DNA from: Bacteroidales bacterium SW299 | GTDB lineage: Bacteria > Bacteroidota > Bacteroidia > Bacteroidales > Bacteroidaceae | Direction of reading: 5' to 3' | NCBI GenBank assembly: GCA_019550975.1 | Contig: SDWH01000009.1 | Span: 62,001-126,000, forward strand | DNA length: 64,000 nucleotides | Shown here: in pieces, positions 1 to 6,994 of the stretch | Layout of the letters: each line of letters starts with the position of its first letter | Position numbering within the stretch: the stretch's first letter is position 1 | Program-made: the position numbers and the translations under genes | Notes under the pieces: generated by a model | Database searches by the model: none | What the model saw: only the letters and a program-made list of their open reading frames with translations | Told to the model about the DNA's origin: nothing

Positions 1-1
1 A

Positions 2-148
2 CGTCCGCTGAAACGGTCGATCCAGAACAACCTCGAAGACGGACTGGCAGAGCTGATCATCAACGAGGAACCGAAGGCGGGCGACCGCATCCGCGTAAGC
101 ATGAACGGGGCCGGCGACGGACTGAAGATGGAAATCGAAAGAATGTGA
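2..148 (+). CDS. clpC: ATP-dependent Clp protease ATP-binding subunit, C-terminal end (partial)
   Basis: Only the last 48 codons lie in the window; the reading frame is open from base 2 to the TGA at 146-148. The translation starts RPLKRSIQNNLEDGLAE and ends in a short beta-rich tail, which matches the C-terminal D2 small domain of ClpB/ClpC-type AAA+ unfoldases (the family's R-P-L-x-R-x-I-Q signature). Such proteins unfold substrates in the cytoplasm for ClpP. Assignment to ClpC rather than ClpB is an inference from the tail and from the usual Bacteroidales gene content. A rho-independent terminator follows at once, so this is the last gene of its unit. Confidence 0.75.
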   Translation, partial: RPLKRSIQNNLEDGLAELIINEEPKAGDRIRVSMNGAGDGLKMEIERM

Positions 149-171
149 CAAAAGGCCATGTATACAGACAA

Positions 172-205
172 AATGTCAGACGCTCCGGTGTCTGGCATTT
201 TTTTT
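172..205 (+). terminator. Rho-independent terminator after clpC
   Basis: A 10-bp stem (172-181 paired with 190-199, one G-T pair) with an 8-base loop is followed by a run of eight T (198-205). It separates clpC from htpG. Confidence 0.85.
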
Positions 206-254
206 GCGAAAAGGACAGTGTTTTATTAAGCAATCAATTTAAACAAATACAGAT

Positions 255-2306
255 ATGCAGAAAGGCAATATCGGGGTAACGACAGAAAACATCTTCCCCA
301 TTATCAAAAAGTTTTTGTATAGCGATCACGAGATCTTTCTCCGTGAGTTGGTTTCAAATGCCGTAGATGCCACCCAGAAGCTGAAGACACTGGCTTCTAC
401 CGGCGAGTTCAAAGGCGAAATGGGCGACCTGACCGTTCATGTGAACGCGGACAAGGACAAGGGCACCATCACCATCACCGACCGGGGACTGGGACTGACG
501 GCTGACGAAATCGAAAAATACATCAACCAGATCGCTTTTTCGGGCGCAAACGACTTCCTCGAAAAATACAAGGAAGACGCCAACGCCATCATCGGGCACT
601 TCGGACTGGGATTCTACTCGGCCTTCATGGTTGCCAGGAAAGTGGAAATCGTCACCCGCTCTTACAAGGAAGGCGCGCCTGCAATGAAATGGAGCTGCGA
701 CGGAAGCCCTGAGTTCACGATGGAAGAAACCGAACGCGCCGACCGCGGAACGGACATCATCCTTTACATCGATGACGACTGCAAGGAGTTTCTGGAAGAA
801 TCGCGCATCCACGCCCTGCTGACCAAATACTGCCGCTTCCTGCCGGTTCCCGTAGCTTTCGGCAAGAAAAAGGAATGGAAGGACGGAAAACAGGTTGAAA
901 CCGGCGAAGACAATGTGATCAACGACACGTGCCCGATATGGACAAAGAAGCCGAGCGAGCTGAAGGATGAAGACTACAAGAAGTTCTACCGCGACCTTTA
1001 TCCGATGTCGGACGAGCCGCTGTTCTGGATTCATCTGAACGTAGACTATCCGTTCAACCTGACAGGCGTGCTCTACTTCCCGAAAATCAAGAGCAACATC
1101 GACCTGCAGCGCAACAAGATTCAGCTCTACTGCAACCAGGTGTTCGTGACTGACTCGGTGGAAGGAATCGTTCCCGACTTCCTGACCCTGCTGCACGGAG
1201 TGATCGACTCGCCGGACATCCCGCTCAACGTGTCGCGCTCTTACCTGCAGAGCGACGCAAACGTGAAGAAGATTTCAACCTACATCACGAAGAAAGTGGC
1301 CGACCGCCTGCAGGCAATCTTCAAGAACGACCGGAAGGAGTTTGAAGAAAAATGGGACGACCTGAAGCTCTTCATCAACTACGGCATGCTGACACAGGAA
1401 GATTTCTACGAAAAAGCCGAGAAGTTCGCCCTGCTGAAAGATACGGAAAAGAAGTGCTACACGTTTGAAGAATACCGCACGCTCATCAAAGACAGCCAGA
1501 CCGATAAGGACGGAACACTGGTATACCTCTACGCCAACAACACCGACGAGCAGTATACTTACATCGACGCTGCCAAGAACAAGGGATACAACGTGCTGCT
1601 GATGGACGGACAGCTCGACGTGCCGATGATCAACATGCTGGAGCAGAAGTTCGAGAAAAGCCGCTTCACGCGCGTAGACAGCGACGTGATAGACCGTCTG
1701 ATCGTAAAGGAAGAGCAAAAAGGCGAAGAACTGCCACAAGACAAACACGATGTGCTCTCTGCCCTGTTCCGCGGACAGATGCCGAAACTGCAAAAAACAG
1801 AATTCGACGTAGAGGCCAAGGCCATGGGCGAAAACGCCGCTCCGATCATCATCACGCAGTCGGAATACATGCGCCGTATGAAGGACATGGCAAACTTCCA
1901 GCCGGGAATGGGATTCTACGGAGAAATGCCGAGCATGTACAACCTGGTGCTCAACAGCGACCACAGGCTGGTAAAGCAGGTGCTTGAAAACGCCGAAAGC
2001 GCATGCGCCGAAAAGCTGGTTCCGGTGGAAGCCGAAATCGCCGCGCTGACCATCCGCCAGAACGAACTCCGCAAAGCGCAGGAAGGAAAGAAGAGCGAAG
2101 ACATTCCGGCTGCGGAAAAAGACGAGCTGGCCGACGTGGAAAAGAAACTGAACGAACAGAAAGAAGAAAAGACTAAGGTGCTCAACGGCTATGCCGCAGG
2201 CAATAAGGTGGTTCACCAGCTTATCGACCTGGCCTTGCTGCAAAACAACATGCTGAAAGGCGAAGCGCTGACCAACTTTGTGAAACGCAGCGTGGAAATG
2301 ATTTGA
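255..2306 (+). CDS. htpG: Molecular chaperone HtpG (Hsp90 family)
   Basis: This 683-residue cytoplasmic chaperone is the bacterial Hsp90. It binds ATP and helps late folding of client proteins. The N-terminal GHKL ATPase domain is complete: E31 and N35 in LRELVSNAVDA, the D of ITDRGLGL and the glycine lid GHFGLGFYS near residue 117. The middle domain (about 230-480) and the C-terminal dimerisation domain follow. Residues around 590-635 form a charged segment rich in Lys and Glu, which makes the protein somewhat longer than E. coli HtpG (about 624). The ATG at 255 lies about 50 bases after the clpC terminator and is the only start that keeps the conserved N-terminus. A terminator follows, so the gene is monocistronic. 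Confidence 0.97.
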   Translation: MQKGNIGVTTENIFPIIKKFLYSDHEIFLRELVSNAVDATQKLKTLASTGEFKGEMGDLTVHVNADKDKGTITITDRGLGLTADEIEKYINQIAFSGANDFLEKYKEDANAIIGHFGLGFYSAFMVARKVEIVTRSYKEGAPAMKWSCDGSPEFTMEETERADRGTDIILYIDDDCKEFLEESRIHALLTKYCRFLPVPVAFGKKKEWKDGKQVETGEDNVINDTCPIWTKKPSELKDEDYKKFYRDLYPMSDEPLFWIHLNVDYPFNLTGVLYFPKIKSNIDLQRNKIQLYCNQVFVTDSVEGIVPDFLTLLHGVIDSPDIPLNVSRSYLQSDANVKKISTYITKKVADRLQAIFKNDRKEFEEKWDDLKLFINYGMLTQEDFYEKAEKFALLKDTEKKCYTFEEYRTLIKDSQTDKDGTLVYLYANNTDEQYTYIDAAKNKGYNVLLMDGQLDVPMINMLEQKFEKSRFTRVDSDVIDRLIVKEEQKGEELPQDKHDVLSALFRGQMPKLQKTEFDVEAKAMGENAAPIIITQSEYMRRMKDMANFQPGMGFYGEMPSMYNLVLNSDHRLVKQVLENAESACAEKLVPVEAEIAALTIRQNELRKAQEGKKSEDIPAAEKDELADVEKKLNEQKEEKTKVLNGYAAGNKVVHQLIDLALLQNNMLKGEALTNFVKRSVEMI

Positions 2307-2334
2307 AACCGCGCCGTGCAAAAGACTGAAAGCA

Positions 2335-2365
2335 AGCCGTTCCCGGTCCGGGAGCGGCTTTTTTT
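2335..2365 (+). terminator. Rho-independent terminator after htpG
   Basis: An 11-bp GC-rich stem (2335-2345 with 2349-2359, one G-T pair) with a three-base loop runs into a T tract ending at 2365. Confidence 0.85.
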
Positions 2366-2398
2366 ATGCCCGACACACGGAAATACCGAGATATTTCG

Positions 2399-2406
2399 TA
2401 CATTTG
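2399..2406 (+). promoter_or_regulatory. Bacteroidota -7 box (TACATTTG) of serB
   Basis: This is a perfect TAnnTTTG match 19 bases before the chosen serB start. No clear -33 TTTG is seen at the normal distance. It supports choosing the ATG at 2426 over an upstream ATG at 2366 that would lie before the promoter. Confidence 0.6.
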
Positions 2407-2425
2407 CAGATACAACGAAAAACCC

Positions 2426-3658
2426 ATGGAACATCAGAAAGAACTCATATTGATCCGGATCAGCGGAATCGACCGGCCGGGACTGACCGCATCCATCACG
2501 GAAATCCTGTCGAAATATCAGGTAGACATTATGGATATCGGACAAGCAGACATCCATAGCACACTGTCATTGGGGATTCTTTTCAAATGCGCCGAGAAAG
2601 ATTCGGGCAATGTAATGAAGGACCTGCTGTTCAAGGCGTCCGACCTGGGCATCGACCTGCGCTTCTATCCGGTTTCACCCGACGAATACGAAACGTGGGT
2701 AAACATGCAGGGAAAAAACAGGTACATCCTCACGCTGCTGGGCAGAAAGCTGACTGCCGAACAGATTTCGGGAGCCACCAAGATCCTGGCGGAACATAAC
2801 CTCAACATCGACGGCATACGCCGCCTCACGGGACGCATTCCGCTCGACGAGAAAAAGGCCAGCGTAAGAGCGTGCATCGAATTCTCTGTCAGAGGAACCC
2901 CGAAAGACCGCGAACTGCTGCAGCACCAGCTCATGAAGCTCAGCTCGTCGCTCGCAATGGACTTTTCGTTCCAGCAGGACACCATGTACCGCCGCATGCG
3001 CCGGCTGATCTGCTTCGACATGGACTCGACACTGATACAGACGGAAGTGATCGACGAACTCGCCATGCGCGCCGGAGTGGGCGAACAGGTGAAGGCGATT
3101 ACCGAACGTGCCATGCGCGGAGAAATTGACTTCAGGGAGAGCTTCACGGAAAGAGTGGCGCTGCTGAAGGGGCTTGACGAAAGCGTGATGAAGGAGATCG
3201 CCGAAAACCTGCCCATAACGGAAGGCGTGGAAAGACTGATGTACGTATTGAAGCACTACGGATACAAGATAGCCATTCTTTCGGGCGGATTCACTTATTT
3301 CGGCAACTACCTGAAAGAAAAGTTCGGAATTGACTACGTATATGCGAACAACCTGGAAATCGCAGACGGAAAACTCACGGGAAGATACCTGGGCGACATT
3401 GTGGACGGAAAGCGCAAGGCGGAACTGCTTCAGCTCATCGCGCAGGTGGAACGGGTGGACATCGCGCAAACCATCGCGGTGGGCGACGGAGCGAACGACC
3501 TGCCGATGCTGTCGGTGGCCGGACTGGGCATCGCCTTCCACGCGAAGCCGAAAGTGGCGGCGAATGCCAGACAGTCGATCAATACCATCGGACTTGACGG
3601 AGTGCTCTATTTCCTGGGATTCAAAGACTCCTACCTTGAAGAACGCGGGAAACTGTAA
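2426..3658 (+). CDS. serB: Phosphoserine phosphatase SerB with N-terminal ACT domain
   Basis: The enzyme hydrolyses O-phosphoserine to serine, the last step of serine biosynthesis, in the cytoplasm. Over 410 residues it shows an N-terminal ACT regulatory region (about 8-80, beginning LILIRISGIDRPGLT), a second ACT-like stretch to about 180, and then a HAD phosphatase domain. The HAD motifs are visible: DMDSTLIQTE (nucleophile and acid Asp near residues 198-200), LSGGF (motif II Ser) and VGDGANDLPML (motif IV). The ATG at 2426 is used because the TACATTTG promoter lies just upstream. The gene ends 20 bases before the helicase gene and may be cotranscribed with it. ACT domains in this family usually bind serine or other amino acids as feedback signals. 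Confidence 0.95.
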   Translation: MEHQKELILIRISGIDRPGLTASITEILSKYQVDIMDIGQADIHSTLSLGILFKCAEKDSGNVMKDLLFKASDLGIDLRFYPVSPDEYETWVNMQGKNRYILTLLGRKLTAEQISGATKILAEHNLNIDGIRRLTGRIPLDEKKASVRACIEFSVRGTPKDRELLQHQLMKLSSSLAMDFSFQQDTMYRRMRRLICFDMDSTLIQTEVIDELAMRAGVGEQVKAITERAMRGEIDFRESFTERVALLKGLDESVMKEIAENLPITEGVERLMYVLKHYGYKIAILSGGFTYFGNYLKEKFGIDYVYANNLEIADGKLTGRYLGDIVDGKRKAELLQLIAQVERVDIAQTIAVGDGANDLPMLSVAGLGIAFHAKPKVAANARQSINTIGLDGVLYFLGFKDSYLEERGKL

Positions 3659-3678
3659 CGAATAATAATGTAAGATAT

Positions 3679-4950
3679 ATGAAGTTTTCAGAACTAAACT
3701 TAGAAGACAGCGTCCTGGATGCTCTGGACGCAATGAATTTCCGGGAATGCACGCCCATCCAGGAACAGGCGATTCCGGTCATACTCGAAGGACATGACCT
3801 GATCGGCGTGGCACAGACCGGAACGGGAAAAACAGCGGCCTATCTGCTTCCGATACTGAACCAGCTGAGCAAGGGAGGCTATCCGGAAGATGCAATCAAC
3901 TGCATCGTGATGGCTCCTACACGGGAGCTGGCCATGCAGATCGACCAGCAGATAGAAGGCTTTTCCTATTTCATGCCTGTTTCGAGTGTCGCCGTATACG
4001 GAGGAAACGACGGAATCCGTTTCGAGCAGGAGAAGAAAGGGCTTACGCTGGGAGCCGACATCGTCATCGCCACCCCGGGACGTCTGATCAGCCACATCAG
4101 CCTGGGCTATGTAGACCTTTCAAAGGTGTCGTTCTTTATCCTTGACGAAGCCGACCGTATGCTCGACATGGGATTTTCGGACGACATCATGCAGATTGTA
4201 AAGCAGTTGCCGCAGAAAAGGCAGACCGTCATGTTCTCTGCCACAATGCCGGAAAAAATCCGGCAGCTCGCCAAAACAATCCTCAACGATCCGGTTGAAG
4301 TCAAGCTGGCTGTATCGAAGCCTGCCGAAAAAATCATCCAGGCAGCCTACGTATGCTATGAAGCACAAAAGCTGGGCATCATCCAGTCGCTCTTCAAGGA
4401 ACAGAAACCCGAACGCGTCATCGTGTTCGCGTCATCGAAACTGAAGGTCAAGGAAGTGGCCAAGGCACTGAAACGGCTGAACCTGAACGTGGGCGAAATG
4501 CACTCCGACCTGGAACAGAGCCAGCGCGACGAGATCATGCATGAATTCAGAAACGGACGTGTCAACCTGCTGGTGGCAACCGACATCGTGGCGCGGGGAA
4601 TAGACATCGACGACATCCGCCTGGTTATCAACTACGACGTTCCGCACGACAGCGAAGACTATGTGCACCGCATCGGACGTACGGCCCGGGCGAACAACGA
4701 CGGATGCGCCATCACCTTTGTCAGCGAAACGGAACAGACGCGCTTCAAGCAGATAGAGGATTTTCTGGGAAAATCCATCTACAAGATCCCTGTGCCCGAA
4801 GAATTGGGAGAAAGTCCGGTCTATGCACCGCGGTCGTCGCGTCCGGGTGGCGAACGGCGCAAGAAGAAGTCATTCTCCCGCAACAAGGGAAACAACAGGT
4901 GGAAGAAAAAGAGCGGCAGTCCGTCCGAAACCCGCACCACCAAGGCTTGA
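3679..4950 (+). CDS. DEAD-box ATP-dependent RNA helicase (RhlE-like)
   Basis: This 423-residue helicase remodels RNA duplexes using ATP. All core motifs are present: the Q motif near residue 28, AQTGTGKT (about 46-53), PTRELA, TPGR, DEAD (about 156-159), SAT, the VATDIVARGIDI motif and HRIGRTAR. The last 50 residues are a lysine/arginine-rich, disordered tail that probably binds RNA nonspecifically. In Bacteroidota such proteins are usually linked to ribosome assembly or mRNA decay; the specific role cannot be read from sequence. It follows serB by 20 bases in the same direction. Confidence 0.93.
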   Translation: MKFSELNLEDSVLDALDAMNFRECTPIQEQAIPVILEGHDLIGVAQTGTGKTAAYLLPILNQLSKGGYPEDAINCIVMAPTRELAMQIDQQIEGFSYFMPVSSVAVYGGNDGIRFEQEKKGLTLGADIVIATPGRLISHISLGYVDLSKVSFFILDEADRMLDMGFSDDIMQIVKQLPQKRQTVMFSATMPEKIRQLAKTILNDPVEVKLAVSKPAEKIIQAAYVCYEAQKLGIIQSLFKEQKPERVIVFASSKLKVKEVAKALKRLNLNVGEMHSDLEQSQRDEIMHEFRNGRVNLLVATDIVARGIDIDDIRLVINYDVPHDSEDYVHRIGRTARANNDGCAITFVSETEQTRFKQIEDFLGKSIYKIPVPEELGESPVYAPRSSRPGGERRKKKSFSRNKGNNRWKKKSGSPSETRTTKA

Positions 4951-4961
4951 GCAACCGTTTT

Positions 4962-5030
4962 GCCACAGAAGACACCGGATTTTCCGTACGCCTGCTGTGA
5001 TACACCGTTCCTTCTGTGGCGAATCATCCG
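4962..5030 (+). repeat. Distant inverted repeat downstream of the helicase gene
   Basis: GCCACAGAAG (4962-4971) is repeated in perfect inverted form at 5021-5030, separated by 49 bases. No T run follows, so it is not a classical terminator. It could be a processing or 3'-end structure of the helicase mRNA. Confidence 0.35.
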
Positions 5031-5080
5031 AAAAAAGAAATATTTCCACATAAAATGACGATAAAATAAATATTTTTGTG

Positions 5081-5088
5081 TATGTTTG
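5081..5088 (+). promoter_or_regulatory. Bacteroidota -7 box (TATGTTTG) upstream of the phosphotransferase gene
   Basis: A TAnnTTTG match lies 52 bases before the start codon at 5141. A second match, TATTTTTG, lies 10 bases upstream at 5071-5078. No obvious -33 TTTG is present. Confidence 0.5.
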
Positions 5089-5140
5089 CATAATAAGTTT
5101 TTAAAGAAACGTACAACAAAACCTTATACATTTAATTATC

Positions 5141-6223
5141 ATGAGCAACCTTAATGAAATTATTTCTTTTTTCCCGGAAGTTAAGGACGTAAAAGAAATC
5201 ACTCCGCTGACTGCCGGACTGATCAACCAGACTTATAAGGTGGAAACTGCCGACGCGAAGTCATGCGACTACATCCTTCAGTGCATCAACAACCAGGTAT
5301 TTCAAGACGTGGACCTGCTTCAGCACAACATCGAATGTGTAACCCGACATATCCGCAAGAAACTTGAAGAGGCTCACGAAACAGAAATCAACCGGAAGGT
5401 GCTTCGCTTCGTTCCGGCTGCCGACGGAAAGACTTACCATTTTGACGGGGAACATTACTGGCGCGTATCGGAATTCATCCCTGATTCGCTGACGCTTGAC
5501 GCCGTAACGCCGGAATCGTCGTACCTGGTGGGACTGAAATTCGGAGAGTTTGAGGCCATGCTCGCAGACATTCCCGAAAAGCTGGGCGAAACCATTCCCG
5601 ATTTCCACAACATGGAGTTCCGCATGAAGCAGCTTCACGAAGCTGTGGAGAAGAATGCGGCGGGACGCATGGAGAAAATGAAGCAGCTCGTCGAGGATAT
5701 CGAGAAAGACAGCTATGAGATGTGCCAGGCTGAACGCCTCTACCGCGAAGGCAAGCTGCCGAAACGGATCTGCCACTGCGACACAAAGGTCAGCAACATG
5801 ATGTTCAACAAAGAAGGGAAAGTGCTCTGCGTCATCGATCTCGACACGACAATGCCGAGCTTCATATTCTCCGACTTCGGCGACTTCCTCCGTTCGGCTG
5901 CCAACACGGCTCCCGAAGACGAACCGGACTTGAACAAGATCCATTTCAACATGGAAATATTCAAGGCGTTCGCAAAGGGCTACATCGAATCGGCCAAGAG
6001 CTTCCTTACTCCGATTGAAATTGAAATGCTGCCATACGCCGTGAAGCTGTTCCCATACATGCAGGCCGTGCGCTTCCTGACAGACTACATCAACGGGGAT
6101 ACCTATTACCAGATAAAATATCCGGAACACAACTACGTGCGCACACTGGCGCAGTATAAGCTGTATCAGGAGGTCAAGAAAGCTGAGCCGGAAATGAAGG
6201 CCTACATCGCTTCGCTTATCTGA
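5141..6223 (+). CDS. Aminoglycoside-phosphotransferase-fold sugar kinase (NahK-like)
   Basis: This 360-residue cytoplasmic kinase-like enzyme has the APH fold. Visible motifs are the nucleotide-binding N-lobe start LTAGLINQTYKV, the catalytic loop HCDTKVSNMMF (HxDxxxxN, around residues 213-223) and the metal-binding DLDTT. Relatives in Bacteroides and Bifidobacterium phosphorylate N-acetylhexosamines at C1 during host-glycan use. Some databases carry homologues under the misleading name mucin-desulfating sulfatase; nothing here resembles a sulfatase. The substrate is inferred, not shown. It stands alone behind its own promoter and is followed by the inserted restriction-modification island. 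Confidence 0.75.
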   Translation: MSNLNEIISFFPEVKDVKEITPLTAGLINQTYKVETADAKSCDYILQCINNQVFQDVDLLQHNIECVTRHIRKKLEEAHETEINRKVLRFVPAADGKTYHFDGEHYWRVSEFIPDSLTLDAVTPESSYLVGLKFGEFEAMLADIPEKLGETIPDFHNMEFRMKQLHEAVEKNAAGRMEKMKQLVEDIEKDSYEMCQAERLYREGKLPKRICHCDTKVSNMMFNKEGKVLCVIDLDTTMPSFIFSDFGDFLRSAANTAPEDEPDLNKIHFNMEIFKAFAKGYIESAKSFLTPIEIEMLPYAVKLFPYMQAVRFLTDYINGDTYYQIKYPEHNYVRTLAQYKLYQEVKKAEPEMKAYIASLI

Positions 6224-6247
6224 CATTACCATCAGCCATCACAACAA

Positions 6248-6292
6248 AAGGCGCGGAAAAAGACCGGCAACCGCCAGGTGCTTCCGCGCCTT
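6248..6292. terminator. Hairpin at the end of the kinase gene
   Basis: An 11-bp perfect stem (6248-6258 with 6282-6292) encloses 23 bases. There is no downstream T run on the plus strand and only a short one on the minus strand, so terminator function is probable but not certain. Confidence 0.5.
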
Positions 6293-6750
6293 AAAAAATC
6301 GGCCTCTTTCGTGGGGCAGCAATGCTTCGTTGCCTGAAAAATGTTTTCGCTGGCAAAGAAGCATATCTTGTTTTACTATGAAAGTATCTCTATTCGTCAA
6401 AGTATGTTTTCCGGCAACTGAAAGCTATTAATCCGGTCTTCCTGACCGTTTCATCATCTCGGTGAAGATGCCTTCGGGAAAAACTGTCTGAAGAATCTGT
6501 CGGACCTGGCAAGTTTCTTTAAGGAATATGCCCTACTCTACTGTATCCATTATTCTGGCATCGAGAATGACATGCGAGGTGATTGCCGCCTGTTAAGATT
6601 GAAACCTACGACTAATTATCGCTTCGATAACGATTGCTATGCGGCACCGCTGGAAACGACCAGTGTCTGGATTGAGCGGTGTTTGAATGAAAACGAGCGA
6701 AGAGGGAGCGTTTTCTTCCTCTTTTATCTTTTTTACAGCATGATATTTTA
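6293..6750. other. Intergenic left flank of the restriction-modification island
   Basis: No gene can be supported here. The stretch has stops in all frames apart from a short open frame that runs into the XRE gene and lies before that gene's promoter. No protein homology was recognised. By position it is probably junction or remnant sequence from the island's insertion. Confidence 0.4.
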
Positions 6751-6758
6751 TACCTTTG
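6751..6758 (+). promoter_or_regulatory. Bacteroidota -7 box (TACCTTTG) of the R-M island
   Basis: A perfect TAnnTTTG match lies 24 bases before the start of the XRE regulator. It is the only clear promoter before the operon and probably serves hsdR-hsdS-ATPase-hsdM as well. Confidence 0.6.
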
Positions 6759-6781
6759 TAAACAAAACGAAGATAGAAGGT

Positions 6782-6991
6782 ATGGACAGACCCATGAACC
6801 GAATAAAAGAAGTGCTTGAAGAACGTGGCATCAAACAGACATGGCTGGCGGAAAAGCTCGGCAAAAGTTTCTGCATTGTCAACTCATACGTCTGCAACAG
6901 GCGGCAGCCAAGTCTGGAAGTGCTGTTTCAGATAGCGGAGATTCTTCAAGTAGATCCAAAAGAACTAATTACGAATCAAGTATCCAAATAG
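6782..6991 (+). CDS. XRE-family HTH regulator of the type I R-M operon
   Basis: This small cytoplasmic DNA-binding protein (69 residues from the ATG at 6782, 65 from the ATG at 6794) is almost entirely a Cro/C1-type helix-turn-helix: RIKEVLEERGIKQTWLAEKLG, a recognition-helix region SFCIVNSYVCN, then PSLEVLFQIAEIL. A longer open frame reaches back to 6572, but its start lies upstream of the TACCTTTG promoter and has no homology, so it was rejected. The gene ends only three bases before hsdR, so it is probably cotranscribed. By analogy with controller proteins of restriction systems it may set the timing or level of expression; that role is inferred from position. Confidence 0.8.
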   Translation: MDRPMNRIKEVLEERGIKQTWLAEKLGKSFCIVNSYVCNRRQPSLEVLFQIAEILQVDPKELITNQVSK

Positions 6992-6994
6992 AGT

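Noticed and set aside
6572-6781. Upstream extension of the XRE regulator
   Set aside because: The extension lies before the TACCTTTG promoter and has no homology; the HTH protein is complete from 6782 or 6794.
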